Shown here one piece after another: positions 47,007 through 59,368 of a stretch of DNA of 64,000 nt. This DNA is from Burkholderia sp. WSM2230. GTDB lineage: Bacteria; Pseudomonadota; Gammaproteobacteria; Burkholderiales; Burkholderiaceae. The first letter of the stretch is position 1. Every line of letters starts with the position of its first letter. The notes under the pieces are model-generated. The model did not search any database. It was not told where the DNA came from and saw only the letters and a list, made by a program, of their open reading frames with translations. The stretch lies in assembly GCF_000472445.1 (NCBI RefSeq), contig NZ_AXAJ01000004.1:186001-250000 (forward strand), read 5' to 3'. Made by a program: the position numbers and the translations under genes.

Positions 47007-49355
47007 ATGAGCAAAACCCGCTTCTCCGACCAGCGCGAATCCCAAAGCCGTCGCGATCCCGCAGCATCGCGGCGCCGCGCGTTGCTCGCCATTCCCGCGC
47101 TCGGCGTACTCGTGCTGATTCTCCTTTGGACGGTCATCTTCGCGCGTCTTTCGGTCGAAAAAGAAGCCACGTACCGCGAAGCCATGGCGTCTGCCGCGAT
47201 TCTCTCGGCTGCGCTCGAACAGCATACGATCAAGGCGATTCACCAGGTCGATCAGATTACGCGCTTCGTCAAATACGAGTTCGAGAAAACGCCGGGACGT
47301 TTCGATCTGACCAACACCGTCGAAAAGGGCGTCGTGCAAAGCGAGACGCTCGTGCAGGTCTCGTTGATCGATGAGCACGGCAAGCTGATTGCCAACACGG
47401 CCGAGCTCAATCCCAAGCGCATCGATCTGTCGGACCGCGAGCACTTCAAGGTCCACGAGCACGAAAACGACGACCAGTTGTATATCAGCAAGCCTGTACT
47501 CGGCCGCGTGTCGGGTCACTGGACCCTGCAGATGACGCGCCGTCTCAATCATCCGGACGGCACGTTCGCGGGCGTCGTGGTGGTGTCCGAAGACCCGAGC
47601 TATTTCACGAGCGACTTCTACAACAACGCGGCAATCGGCCGCGAAGGCGTGATCGCGGTGATTTCAGACAACGGCACGGTGCTCGCGCGGCGCACCGGCA
47701 GCGTCGTGAATGCGACCGGCACGTTTTCGGCAAGCGGTTCGTATCCGACTTCGGAGCATGTGTCGGGCACCTATGTCGATTCGATCGACAACGTCACGCG
47801 CATCGTCTCCTACCGGCATATCGACGGCTATCCGCTCGGCGTGCTCGTGGGTCTCTCTCAAGCCGAGGAGTTCGCCGACTACAACCACACGCGCAACGTC
47901 TATCTGCTGATGGCGGGTTTCATCTCGCTCGCCATGCTGAGCTTCTTCGCCGTGGCAACGGGTTTGATCGGCAAGCTGCTAGGCCGCGAGCGAGAAATGA
48001 CGCATCTCGTCGAATACGATCTGCTGACCGGCTTGCGCAATCGCTACGCCACCTTGCGCACGCTGCGGCAAGAGGTGGCGCAGCCGGCCAACCTCGGCCA
48101 CCTCGCGATCCTGTTCATCGACCTCGATAACTTCAAGACCGTCAACGACACGCTCGGTCACAACGCCGGCGACATCGTGCTGCAAATGACGGCCTCGCGC
48201 CTCGCCACCGCGGTCGCGGACGGTGGCACGTTGAGCCGCATAGGCGGCGATGAGTTCGTCGTCGTGATCAAGGGCGACGAGGTCGAGAAACGCGCCGTGG
48301 CGCTTGCCGAAGCGGCGGCCGAAGCGTTCTCGAAACCGTTCGAAGTGCGCGGCAGTTCGTTCGTGCTGCATGCGAGCATCGGGATCGCGCTTTACTCGGT
48401 CGCCAACGAGAGCGAGATCGACCTGCTGAAAAAAGCCGACCTCGCGATGTACAGCGCAAAAGACGCGGGCAAGAACTGCTATCAGTTTTATTCGCCGCAA
48501 CTGTCGCATCGCGCGGATCATCTGATGAAGTGGGAGCAGCAGTTGCGGGTCGCGCTCGCCGAAGGACAACTCTTTCTCGCCTATCAGCCGAAGATCGATC
48601 TGACGCGCCGCTGCATTACCGGTTTCGAGGCGCTGGTGCGCTGGAATCATCCGCAGCACGGTCTGATTCCGGCCAACGAATTCATTCCCGTTGCGGAGTC
48701 GACGGGCCTGATCGTGCCGATCGGCGACTTCGTGATCGAAACCGCCTGCCGCCAGTTGGCGATATGGCAGCAGCAAGGCTACGACACGTTGTCGCTGGCG
48801 GTGAACATTTCGGCCGTGCAATTCTGGCGCGGCGATCTGTACGAAACGGTCTCGCACGCGATCGAGGAAAGCGGCATTTCCGCGCGCCGCCTGGAACTCG
48901 AAATCACCGAAACGGCGATGATGGAGTATCCGGAACTCGTCTCCGAAAAGATCTTTGCGCTCAAGCGCCTCGGCGTGCGAATCGCACTCGACGACTTCGG
49001 CACCGGTTATTCGTCGCTCTCGTATCTGAACCGGTTCTCGGTGGACACGCTCAAGGTCGACCGGTCGTTCGTCCAGGCCATTCCGGGCGATCGCAGCGTG
49101 TGCGTGATGGTCACCGCGATCGTCAATCTGGCGCGCTCGCTCGGGCTCACGGTGGTGGTCGAAGGGACTGAGACCGAAGAGCAGATTGCGTGGCTCGCCG
49201 CACTCGGCCATATCGAGGCGCAAGGCTTTCTGTTTTCGCGCCCCGTTCCCGTCGAGGCGATTCCTGCGCTGCTCGAACGTTTCGGCGTCTGCGGCATGAA
49301 CGGCCGGCGCCCCATTCAGGAAGCGAACAGCACGAGCGCCAGCACGAACGGTTAG
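47007..49355 (+). CDS. Membrane GGDEF-EAL c-di-GMP protein with dCache-like sensor
   Basis: About 782 residues from ATG 47007. A membrane helix (about 25-46) is followed by a periplasmic dCache-like sensor (about 50-300) and a second helix (about 305-327). The GGDEF domain has an intact GGDEF (413-417); no RxxD inhibitory site precedes it. The EAL domain has GFEALVRW (EAL 541-543), ELEITETAMM, ALDDFGTGYSSLSYL, LKVDRSFV and VVVEGTETEEQ, so the phosphodiesterase residues are complete. Both activities are therefore possible; the net direction cannot be told. It probably controls motility or biofilm in response to an external ligand. Confidence 0.92.
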   Translation: MSKTRFSDQRESQSRRDPAASRRRALLAIPALGVLVLILLWTVIFARLSVEKEATYREAMASAAILSAALEQHTIKAIHQVDQITRFVKYEFEKTPGRFDLTNTVEKGVVQSETLVQVSLIDEHGKLIANTAELNPKRIDLSDREHFKVHEHENDDQLYISKPVLGRVSGHWTLQMTRRLNHPDGTFAGVVVVSEDPSYFTSDFYNNAAIGREGVIAVISDNGTVLARRTGSVVNATGTFSASGSYPTSEHVSGTYVDSIDNVTRIVSYRHIDGYPLGVLVGLSQAEEFADYNHTRNVYLLMAGFISLAMLSFFAVATGLIGKLLGREREMTHLVEYDLLTGLRNRYATLRTLRQEVAQPANLGHLAILFIDLDNFKTVNDTLGHNAGDIVLQMTASRLATAVADGGTLSRIGGDEFVVVIKGDEVEKRAVALAEAAAEAFSKPFEVRGSSFVLHASIGIALYSVANESEIDLLKKADLAMYSAKDAGKNCYQFYSPQLSHRADHLMKWEQQLRVALAEGQLFLAYQPKIDLTRRCITGFEALVRWNHPQHGLIPANEFIPVAESTGLIVPIGDFVIETACRQLAIWQQQGYDTLSLAVNISAVQFWRGDLYETVSHAIEESGISARRLELEITETAMMEYPELVSEKIFALKRLGVRIALDDFGTGYSSLSYLNRFSVDTLKVDRSFVQAIPGDRSVCVMVTAIVNLARSLGLTVVVEGTETEEQIAWLAALGHIEAQGFLFSRPVPVEAIPALLERFGVCGMNGRRPIQEANSTSASTNG

Positions 49356-49562
49356 GCAGTGCGTGCCCGATATGCCGGACACCCTGGCTGAGGGCTTCGC
49401 GCAACGCGGCGGCTTGACAGGTCCGTCGATACCGCGGCCGCGCAAAACCGGCTACATTCTCGCTGTATCGCGTTCTCGCGCGACGCCGTCGGACCGGCCG
49501 GCCGCGCGCAACATCAAAGGATCCACAGGACGGGCGCCCGCACACCGGGCGCCCGCGGCGCC

Positions 49563-50771
49563 ATGCAGACGATAACAAGCCACGATGCGACAAGACGAGG
49601 GGAGCGGGAACCGCTATGGACGCTGTTCAAGGTCGTGTTCGGCCTGTCCGCATTGTCATGGGGCGGCCTTGCGCTGATGGCGCAGCTCGAAAATCATTAT
49701 GTCGAGCGCGAGGCGCGGCTCTCGCGCGTCGCGTTCTCCGATCTGATTGCGCTCGCGTGGATGGTGCCGGGACCGGTGGGCTGCAACGTCGCCGTGCAAC
49801 TCGGACACGCGCTGCGCGGACGCGCCGGCGCATGGGTCGCGGGCGTCGCGAGCGTGCTGCCCTTCTTCATGCTGATGACGCTCTTCGCGATCTTCTACCG
49901 CACGCCTCTTGTGCGCGCCGCCGCGTCGCAAACCTTGCTCAATCATTTCAGCGTCGTACTGGCGACGCTGATCGGCATCACCTGGTATAAGCAGACGCGC
50001 GCGCTGGTTCGCGGCAAGCTCGAATGGGCCGCGGCGGTGGTCGGTTGCTTTGCGCTTTTCTTCGCGCACAGCCCCGCCGCTTATGTGCTGATGCTAAGCG
50101 CGGCGTTCGGCGCCGGCTGGGCGGTCAGCCCGGTGCGCAACGCGCGCTTCGTGGTGTCGTTTGCGCGCGGCGACTGGCAGATACTCGGCATGCTGTGCGT
50201 GTTCGTGCTGCTGTTCGCTCTGCCGCTGCCGCATCGCTACGATCTCGCCCTGCTATGGCCGCGCCTCGCGGGTGCCGGCATGACGCTGTTCGGCGGCGGC
50301 TTTTCCGCGCTGCCGGTGCTCAAGACCTTGTTCGTCACGCCGACCATAGGGATTTCGGACAACGACTTCACGCTGGCTTTTTCGCTATCGCCGATCTCGC
50401 CCGGACCGCTTCTGAATGTAGTGCCGTTCTTCGGCTATCTCGTCGACGGATGGGCGGGCGCGCTTTTGGCCACGCTCGCCCTGTTCGTTCCGTCGGGATG
50501 CCTCGTCGTACTGGCGCAGCGGCATCTGCATCAGTTGAAGATGAATCCGCGATTCGAGCATGGCATGCGCATTCTGCGCGCGGTCACGACCGCCTTCCTC
50601 GCGGTGGCCGTGCTGCGTATCGCCGGACGTGTGCCGCTGCAACCGGTCTATCTGATCACCGCCTTGTTCTCGGCGATGTGCTTCGCCAAGCTCAAGCTGC
50701 CGGTGTATGCGGTGTACGGCACCGTGGCCGCGGCATGCGGGTTGTGGCTGGCGTATGGCGCCTGGGGCTAG
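49563..50771 (+). CDS. chrA: Chromate transporter, ChrA family
   Basis: A 402-residue inner-membrane protein with two homologous halves and 10-12 hydrophobic segments. Each half has the CHR-domain marks: LSWGGLALMAQLEN then MVPGPVGCNVAVQLG in the first, TLFGGGFSALPVL then LSPISPGPLLNVVPFFGY in the second. ChrA exports chromate by proton antiport. The first half has S-W-G-G instead of the usual F-G-G-P. The start at 49563 lacks a good ribosome site, so a slightly different start is possible. No chrB-type regulator is adjacent. Confidence 0.9.
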   Translation: MQTITSHDATRRGEREPLWTLFKVVFGLSALSWGGLALMAQLENHYVEREARLSRVAFSDLIALAWMVPGPVGCNVAVQLGHALRGRAGAWVAGVASVLPFFMLMTLFAIFYRTPLVRAAASQTLLNHFSVVLATLIGITWYKQTRALVRGKLEWAAAVVGCFALFFAHSPAAYVLMLSAAFGAGWAVSPVRNARFVVSFARGDWQILGMLCVFVLLFALPLPHRYDLALLWPRLAGAGMTLFGGGFSALPVLKTLFVTPTIGISDNDFTLAFSLSPISPGPLLNVVPFFGYLVDGWAGALLATLALFVPSGCLVVLAQRHLHQLKMNPRFEHGMRILRAVTTAFLAVAVLRIAGRVPLQPVYLITALFSAMCFAKLKLPVYAVYGTVAAACGLWLAYGAWG

Positions 50772-50901
50772 ACTCGGCTAGCGGCGACGCTTTTGGAAAT
50801 AGCGCGCCGGCTGGCAGCGCTTTCGTAAATGGCTTGCTGGCCGGCCGCGGCCTGGTAAATCACGCGCCAGCCGACGACGACGCAATCAATCGCACGCGCC
50901 C

Positions 50902-51360
50902 TCAGAATCCGCGGGAAAGCACTGCGACGCCGACGGTCACCACGCCCAGCACGATGTTGACCAGCACGAGACGCCGGATCGTGCCGACGGCCTGTGCGCC
51001 GTCAGGCCACTTCTGCGCCTGCACCGCGCGGCGAATGCGCGGAAAGACGGCAAAGCGGATATGCCCGAAGATCAGCATCATCACAATGCCGATGCCAGCC
51101 ATTGCATGCAGCGGCCACGTGGCGTGACCGCCGCCGAATTGCATCAGCAGGAAGCCGCCCGTCACCAGAATGACGAGCACCGAAGCGGCCACCCAGTTGA
51201 AGAAGCGGCCGAACACCGATTCCCACAACGGCAGGCGCAATTGCGGCGAAAGATCGGCCATTGCCGGGCGCAAGCAGAAATGCGCGAAGACCATCCCGCC
51301 CACCCACACCGCGACCGCGAGCAGATGTAGAAAGAGCGCGAGTTCGATAGCCTTGTTCAT
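50902..51360 (-). CDS. CopD-like integral membrane protein
   Basis: A 152-residue protein with four membrane helices (ALFLHLLAVAVWVGGMVFAHFCL, then FFNWVAASVLVILVTGGFLL, HAMAGIGIVMMLIFGHIRF and LVLVNIVLGVVTVGVAV). Conserved His in FLHLL and AHF, plus GHIRF, fit the CopD/DUF2269-type family, possibly with haem or copper bound. The ATG at 51360 has the site GGAGAGGAATACACC. It is convergent with chrA and stands alone. Role in metal handling is inferred from the family name only. Confidence 0.75.
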   Translation of the reverse strand: MNKAIELALFLHLLAVAVWVGGMVFAHFCLRPAMADLSPQLRLPLWESVFGRFFNWVAASVLVILVTGGFLLMQFGGGHATWPLHAMAGIGIVMMLIFGHIRFAVFPRIRRAVQAQKWPDGAQAVGTIRRLVLVNIVLGVVTVGVAVLSRGF

Positions 51361-51769
51361 GGTGTATTCCTCTCCGACGATGCCGCGCCGCTTGTGCGAA
51401 ACGCTATGAGCAGCGGCTATTGAGCGCGTTCGACCGCACGTGCTGCGTGCAGTTCCGAAACGCCCATGGCTACCGTCGTTTTTCTTGTTGTTATTGCAGC
51501 GCGCCCGATGTTTCGACGATGTACCGACACCTGGCACTTCGACTCGACACCGCAACGCCGCCCCGGATCTGCCGCGCGATGCATTGCGCTTGATGCTGTG
51601 CTAGTTGCTGCGTTTGTTAGCTGGGTTTGTTAGCTGTGCTTGCCGCGGCGCGTATTGTTCCGCTCACTGCCGCACTCACTCACCGGCCGCGCTTATTGCT
51701 TTCACCTACTGCACGCGGCCAGCGTCTCGCATGCTAGCAGACGCCGGCCGTTTCCAGCATGAATCTTCG
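51361..51769. other. Intergenic region upstream of the CopD-like gene
   Basis: This 409-base gap lies between the CopD-like start and the parC stop. It includes a 13-bp tandem repeat, GTTTGTTAGCTGG and GTTTGTTAGCTGT (about 51611-51636). No gene is supported. The leftward promoter of the CopD-like gene should lie here. Confidence 0.35.
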
Positions 51770-54094
51770 TCAGCCGGCCAGCACGGGACGCATACCTTCG
51801 AGCTTGAGCTTGCTCTCAGGCGCGCGGCCCTTGCGGGCCCGCTTGCCGACATGCGCGGTGAGCGCGGCGCCGCTCAACTTTTCTTCGTCGAGACGTCCGC
51901 CGCGACGCGCGCCGATCAGCATGACGCCCGCGGCATTGATGGCGAGCGCCTGCACCAACGTTTCCTTCTCGTCGAGCGCCATGAGCGTGACGCCGCGTCC
52001 GCCGCCCGAGAGCGTCTTCATTTCGTCGATGCCGAACACCAGCAGGCGCCCGGCCGACGACAGACACGCGACCTGCGTCGCGTCCGGCAACATCGGCATC
52101 GGCGCGAGCGGCGCGGCGCCGGCGTCAATGGTCATGAACGACTTGCCTGCCTTCACGCGGCTCACCATGTCGCCGACCTTGGCGATGAAGCCAAAGCCGT
52201 TGCTCGACGCGAGCAACAAGGCCTGATCCGCCGAAGCCGCGTAGTAATGCATCAGATGGCTGCCCGATTCGAGCTCGATCAGCGACGTGACCGGCACGCC
52301 GTCGCCGCGGCCGCCCGGCAGCGACGCCACCGCGACCGAATAGACGCGCCCGTTGCTGCCCCACGCGACGAGCGTGTCCGGCGTGCGGCACTGGAACGCC
52401 GCGTACAGACCGTCGCCGGCCTTGAACGTGAAGCCGGCCGTATCCAGACCGTGACCCTTCAGCGCGCGCACCCAACCCTTTTGCGAAACCACGACCGTGA
52501 CCGGCTCGTCGATCACGCGCGCTTCGTACGTCGCGCGCTTTTCCTGCTGGATCAGCGTGCGGCGCTCGTCGCCGTATTGCTTCGCGTCGGCTTCGATTTC
52601 CTTGATGAGCAGGCGCTTCATCGCCGATTCGCTGCCGAGCAGTTCCTCGAGCCTGGCCTTCTCGTCGCGCAGTTCCGCGAGTTCCTTCTCGATCTTGATC
52701 TTTTCGAGCCGTGCCAACTGACGCAGCCGGATTTCAAGGATGTCGTCGGCCTGACGATCCGAGAGCCCGAACGCGGCCATCAGCGCGACCTTAGGCTCGT
52801 CGGATTCGCGAATGATGCGGATGACTTCGTCGATATTCAGATAGACGATCATCCGCCCTTCGAGGATGTGAATCCGGTCGTCCACCTTCGTCAAACGATG
52901 CCGCGTGCGACGCGTGACCGTCGCGAAGCGGAATGCGATCCACTCGTGCAGGATTTCGCTCAAGCCCTTCTGACGCGGCCGGCCGTCGCCGCCCACCATC
53001 ACCAGATTCAGCGACGCATTCGATTCGAGGCTCGTATGCGCGAGCAGCGTGTTGACGAACTCCGTCTGATCGATGCGGCTCGACTTCGGCTCGAACACGA
53101 GGCGCACCGGCGCGTCCTTGCCGGACTCGTCGCGCACCGCGTCGAGCAGGCCGAGCATGGTCTGCTTCGCCTGCAGTTGCTCGGGCGTAAGCGCCTTCTT
53201 GCCGAGCTTGATCTTCGGATTGGTCTGCTCCTCGATTTCCTCTAGCACCTTCTGCGCGGCCGTGTTCGGCGGCAATTCGGTGATGACCAGTTGCCACTGG
53301 CCGCGCGCGAGGTCCTCGATCTTCCAGCGGGCGCGCACCTTCAGGCTGCCGCGGCCCGTTTCGTAGGCCGCCGAGATTTCCGTCTCGCTCGAAATGATCT
53401 GGCCGCCGCCGGGGAAGTCAGGCCCGGGCATGTGCTGCATCAACTCCGCGTGCGCGATCTTCGGATTGCGGATCATGGCGACCGTGGCGGCCGCGACTTC
53501 GCGCAAATTGTGCGACGGAATCTCGGTGGCGAGACCCACGGCGATGCCCGAGGCGCCGTTGAGCAGCAGGAACGGCAAGCGCGCGGGAAGTTGCCGCGGC
53601 TCCTGTTCGACGCCGTCGTAGTTGGGCATGAAGTCGACCGTGCCCTGATCGATCTCGTCGAGCAGCAGCTTCGAGATCGGCGTCAAGCGTGCTTCGGTGT
53701 AGCGCATCGCCGCGGCGCCGTCGCCGTCGCGCGAACCGAAGTTGCCCTGCCCGTCGATCAGCGGATAGCGCATCGCAAAGTCTTGCGCGAGACGCACCAG
53801 CGCGTCGTACGCCGACTGATCGCCGTGCGGATGATACTTACCGATGACGTCGCCCACCACGCGCGCCGACTTGACCGGCTTCGCGTTGTCGCTCAGGCCG
53901 AGCTCGTTCATCGCGTACAGAATGCGCCGCTGCACCGGCTTTTGCCCGTCGCAGACGTCGGGCAGCGCGCGCCCCTTCACCACGCTCACTGCGTACTGAA
54001 GATAGGCGCCTTCCGCGTAATTGCCGAGCGTGAGGAAGTCGCCTTCGGGCGGCGGCGGCTCGGTGAAAAGGTCGAGAGTGTTATCGTCGTCCAT
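51770..54094 (-). CDS. parC: DNA topoisomerase IV subunit A
   Basis: A 774-residue type IIA topoisomerase subunit that cuts and rejoins DNA to decatenate sister chromosomes. The winged-helix active site has the catalytic Tyr in [11 protein letters not shown]. The coiled coil and the C-terminal beta-pinwheel (with [15 protein letters not shown] and later [11 protein letters not shown]) are complete. In the quinolone-determining region the motif reads [12 protein letters not shown], with Gln where E. coli has Ser80 and Asp where E. coli has Glu84. parE lies 54 bases upstream on the same strand, so they are one operon. Confidence 0.96.
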   Translation of the reverse strand: MDDDNTLDLFTEPPPPEGDFLTLGNYAEGAYLQYAVSVVKGRALPDVCDGQKPVQRRILYAMNELGLSDNAKPVKSARVVGDVIGKYHPHGDQSAYDALVRLAQDFAMRYPLIDGQGNFGSRDGDGAAAMRYTEARLTPISKLLLDEIDQGTVDFMPNYDGVEQEPRQLPARLPFLLLNGASGIAVGLATEIPSHNLREVAAATVAMIRNPKIAHAELMQHMPGPDFPGGGQIISSETEISAAYETGRGSLKVRARWKIEDLARGQWQLVITELPPNTAAQKVLEEIEEQTNPKIKLGKKALTPEQLQAKQTMLGLLDAVRDESGKDAPVRLVFEPKSSRIDQTEFVNTLLAHTSLESNASLNLVMVGGDGRPRQKGLSEILHEWIAFRFATVTRRTRHRLTKVDDRIHILEGRMIVYLNIDEVIRIIRESDEPKVALMAAFGLSDRQADDILEIRLRQLARLEKIKIEKELAELRDEKARLEELLGSESAMKRLLIKEIEADAKQYGDERRTLIQQEKRATYEARVIDEPVTVVVSQKGWVRALKGHGLDTAGFTFKAGDGLYAAFQCRTPDTLVAWGSNGRVYSVAVASLPGGRGDGVPVTSLIELESGSHLMHYYAASADQALLLASSNGFGFIAKVGDMVSRVKAGKSFMTIDAGAAPLAPMPMLPDATQVACLSSAGRLLVFGIDEMKTLSGGGRGVTLMALDEKETLVQALAINAAGVMLIGARRGGRLDEEKLSGAALTAHVGKRARKGRAPESKLKLEGMRPVLAG

Positions 54095-54148
54095 CTAGAA
54101 TCCGTATCGTGTTTGGCGTGAAGTTTCGTGCGGGAGCGCTTGTGCCGC

Positions 54149-56134
54149 TCAAATGTCCGCTTCGACCTCGTTACCCTTTTCTTCCAGCCAGCTGCGCCGC
54201 GAGGCCGCTTCGCCCTTGCCCATCAGCATGGTCATGCGCGCGACCGTGGTGTCGTAGTCGAGCTCGCCGAGCGCCACCGGCGTAAGACGCCGCGTGTCCG
54301 GGTTCATCGTGGTGTCCCACAGTTGCTCGGCGCTCATTTCGCCGAGGCCCTTGAAACGGCTGATCGACCATTGCGTGTCGCGCACGCCGTCCTTGCGCAG
54401 CTTGTCGAGAATCGCTTCGAGTTCGCCTTCGTCGAGCGCGTACAGCTTCTGCGCCGGCTTCTTGCCGCGCGCGGGGGCGTCGACGCGAAAGAGCGGCGGA
54501 CGCGCGACGCACACATGGCCACGCTCGATCAATTGCGGGAAATGCTTGAAGAACAGCGTGAGCAGCAACACCTGGATGTGCGAACCGTCGACGTCCGCGT
54601 CCGACAGAATGCAGATCTTGCCGTAGCGCAGATTCGACAGATCGACCTTGTCGTCCGGGCTATGCGGATCTACGCCGATAGCCACCGAAATATCGTGCAC
54701 CTCGTTATTGGCAAAGAGTCGATCGCGCTCGGTTTCCCACGTGTTCAGCACCTTGCCGCGCAGCGGCAGGATCGCCTGATATTCCTTGTCGCGGCCCATT
54801 TTCGCGGAGCCGCCCGCCGAATCGCCTTCCACGAGGAACAATTCGTTGCGGCCGATTTCCGTCGATTCGCAATCGGTCAGCTTGCCCGGCAGCACAGCCA
54901 CGCCCGAGCTCTTGCGCTTCTCGACCTTCTGGCCGGCACGCGTGCGCGCCTGCGCCTGCTTGATGACGAGATCCGCGAGTTTCTTGCCGTGCTCGACATG
55001 CTGGTTGAGCCACAATTCGAGCGCGGGCCGCGCGAACGACGCCACGAGCTTTACCGCGTCGCGGCTGTTCAGACGCTCCTTGATCTGCCCTTGAAATTGC
55101 GGGTCGAGAACCTTGGCGGACAGCACGAACGAGACTCGCGCGAACACGTCTTCAGCGAGGAGCTTCACGCCCTTCGGCTGCAGATTGTGCAACTCGACGA
55201 AGCTCTTGACCGCCTGATACAAGCCTTCGCGCAAACCCGATTCGTGCGTGCCGCCCGCGGGCGTCGGGATCAGATTGACGTACGACTCGCGCGTAAGCGG
55301 CCCTTCCTCGCTCCACGCGACGACCCACGCGGCGCCCTCGCCTTCGGCAAACGTCTCTTCGCTCGCCCGCGAGTTTTCGGCATAACGCTCGCCTTCGAAA
55401 AGCGGAATCAGCAGGTCGCTGCCGTTCATGCCTTCGAGCAGATAGCCGCGCAGGCCGTCTTCGTATTTCCAGCTTTGCTGTTCGCCGGTCTTTTCATTGA
55501 CGAGCGTGACTTCGACGCCCGGCAGCAGCACCGCTTTCGAGCGCAGCAGACGTTGCAGTTCGCCGAGCGGCAGGTTCGGCGAATCGAAGTATTTGGGGTT
55601 CGCCCATGCGGTCACGCGCGTGCCCGATTTCTTTTCGCCCTTGGCGGCTGCGCGCACTTCGAGCGGCTTCGCGACGTCGCCGTTGGCAAAGCTCAGCGCG
55701 GCGACCTTGCCGTCGCGCCACACGGTGACGTCGAGGCGCGTGGACAGCGCGTTGGTGACCGACACACCCACACCATGCAGGCCGCCGGAAAACGTATACG
55801 CGCCGCCAGCGGCCTTGTCGAACTTGCCGCCCGCGTGCAGGCGCGTGAATACGATTTCGACGACCGGCACGCCTTCTTCGGGATGCAGGCCGAAGGGGAT
55901 GCCGCGGCCGTCGTCTTCGACCGACACTGAATGATCCGCATGCAGCGTGACCGTGATTTGCCGGCCATAGCCGCCAAGGGCTTCGTCCGACGCGTTGTCG
56001 ATAACTTCCTGAATGATGTGCAGCGGATTCTCGGTGCGGGTGTACATGCCGGGCCGTTGCTTGACCGGCTCGAGACCCTTCAACACCTTGATCGACGCTT
56101 CGCTGTACGCGGCGTTTGGCTTTTTCGTAGACAT
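54149..56134 (-). CDS. parE: DNA topoisomerase IV subunit B
   Basis: A 661-residue ATPase subunit. The GHKL site has EVIDNASDEALGGYG and VEDDGRGIPFG. The transducer has KTAGQKVEKR-type Lys-rich sequence, and the TOPRIM domain has ELFLVEGDSAGGSAKMGRDKEYQAILPLRGK and ILSDADVDGSHIQVLLLTLFF. Length fits the family. The ATG at 56134 begins MSTKKPNAAYSEASIKVL. It is first in the parE-parC operon. Its leader holds an inverted pair of TTGTCCAC sequences. Confidence 0.97.
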   Translation of the reverse strand: MSTKKPNAAYSEASIKVLKGLEPVKQRPGMYTRTENPLHIIQEVIDNASDEALGGYGRQITVTLHADHSVSVEDDGRGIPFGLHPEEGVPVVEIVFTRLHAGGKFDKAAGGAYTFSGGLHGVGVSVTNALSTRLDVTVWRDGKVAALSFANGDVAKPLEVRAAAKGEKKSGTRVTAWANPKYFDSPNLPLGELQRLLRSKAVLLPGVEVTLVNEKTGEQQSWKYEDGLRGYLLEGMNGSDLLIPLFEGERYAENSRASEETFAEGEGAAWVVAWSEEGPLTRESYVNLIPTPAGGTHESGLREGLYQAVKSFVELHNLQPKGVKLLAEDVFARVSFVLSAKVLDPQFQGQIKERLNSRDAVKLVASFARPALELWLNQHVEHGKKLADLVIKQAQARTRAGQKVEKRKSSGVAVLPGKLTDCESTEIGRNELFLVEGDSAGGSAKMGRDKEYQAILPLRGKVLNTWETERDRLFANNEVHDISVAIGVDPHSPDDKVDLSNLRYGKICILSDADVDGSHIQVLLLTLFFKHFPQLIERGHVCVARPPLFRVDAPARGKKPAQKLYALDEGELEAILDKLRKDGVRDTQWSISRFKGLGEMSAEQLWDTTMNPDTRRLTPVALGELDYDTTVARMTMLMGKGEAASRRSWLEEKGNEVEADI

Positions 56135-56540
56135 GGTTGACTCGGGTGCGTCGGTTCATCGTTGTCCACAGGTCCTGTTCATAAGTCCGTGGACAATGCG
56201 TTGAGTTTTTAAAAAAAGCGAAACGAAACAACGTGGTTAGGTGGGGTGCCCGCACTGCGGGCATGCTGTTTTGTTGCAGGGCTACCGCACGTTTGCCGCG
56301 CGATTGCCGCGCTGGCCTTCGTGCGCGCTGTCGGATCCGGCGCTGCATCGCATCGCTACCGCCCGTGTAGCCGGGCAGCGTCGCCGCAGGTGAAAACGCC
56401 GGGGAAGCCCGGTTCGCGGGGTATTTTACTGATTTCGAACCTGGCGGCAATTCACAGCGCACGCGACTGGCCGTCCGGACAAGCCGCCGCCAACGCGCCA
56501 GCGAATGTGCCGACGGCCCGGCACGTCAGCGCATGGCGCG
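56135..56540. other. parE leader and intergenic region with TTGTCCAC inverted pair
   Basis: TTGTCCAC (56162-56169) and GTGGACAA (56189-56196) form an inverted repeat with a 19-base spacer, 28-62 bases before the parE start. TTGTCCACA is one mismatch from the DnaA box TTATCCACA. An A/T run (TTTTTAAAAAAA, 56206-56217) lies just above. No gene is supported in the remaining sequence up to the ABC-F stop. Confidence 0.5.
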
Positions 56541-58511
<1,971 letters not shown>

Positions 58512-58747
58512 GGAGAATTGGAGAAGACAGCGAGGACTCGGAACTGCTCATTGTACCGGGCGCGCGCGCCGGTGCCTGGAGGCCTGAAGATATAGGACGA
58601 AACGCGCCTCGCGACAGCCAGCGCCAATGTCCTTGCAACGAACCGAAGCGAACGGCCTGCATGCCCGCTGCAAGCCGGGCGAGCGCGAGCCCGCAGCCGG
58701 GCGCTGCCGATCCACGCCCGGCCACTCGAGACTTTGGCGCGGTGCGC

Positions 58748-59149
58748 TTACTTCACATGCACGGTGATGGTCTTGCTGAGTTCGGGACCATAGGAACGAT
58801 GCGCGCCGTCGCCGAATTGCAGCGTCAGCGTATGGTCGCCCGGCGGCAGCGTGAGATCCGTTTCCGTCTGGCCCTTGCCGAAGTGCAGCGCTTTGTCGTT
58901 GGCGGGAATCACCTCGCCTTTGGACAACGGCTTGCCGTCCACCAACAGATGATGATGGCCGGTGCCGTCCGTCATCGTGCCGGCGGGCGCGATTTTCATG
59001 CCGTCCAGACCGAACACCACGTGGACGGGATTGCTGACGGTCGCGCCGTCCGTCGGCTGCACAAAGGACACGCTTGCCGCCTGCGCCGCACCCGATGCCG
59101 CCAGCAATCCAGCCAGTGCCGCGCCGGTCAACCATTTGGTTTTGAACAT
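58748..59149 (-). CDS. Secreted DUF4399 protein
   Basis: A 133-residue periplasmic protein. The signal peptide (MFKTKWLTGAALAGLLAASG) ends at AQAAS. The mature domain has SFVQPTDGATVSNPVHVVFGLDGMKIAPAG, then GTGHHHLLVDGKPL with three consecutive His, and DHTLTLQFGDGAHRSYGPELS, which is the DUF4399 signature. The His cluster may bind a metal. Function unknown. The ATG is at 59149, behind AGGAGAAGAC. It is divergent from the rubredoxin gene. Confidence 0.85.
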   Translation of the reverse strand: MFKTKWLTGAALAGLLAASGAAQAASVSFVQPTDGATVSNPVHVVFGLDGMKIAPAGTMTDGTGHHHLLVDGKPLSKGEVIPANDKALHFGKGQTETDLTLPPGDHTLTLQFGDGAHRSYGPELSKTITVHVK

Positions 59150-59368
59150 CGTCTTCTCCTGGTTAGAAACACGAGCCACACAGATACGCAGTCCCGCTGC
59201 GAGTGAGCAGCATACACGCAGTGCGTGACGAGCTTTGGCGGCTGCCATCTGACAAAAACCGGATTGCCGAAGCATTTGACGAATTCCGGTAATATTGCGG
59301 GTCGCCGCCGGCGCCCCAAAAAGGGGCAGACTGCGCGGACCATTGCATTGAAGAGAGAAGAGTGCGTC

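Noticed and set aside
54128..55930. A 600-codon rightward open frame
   Set aside because: It is antisense to parE; composition is that of a complement strand.
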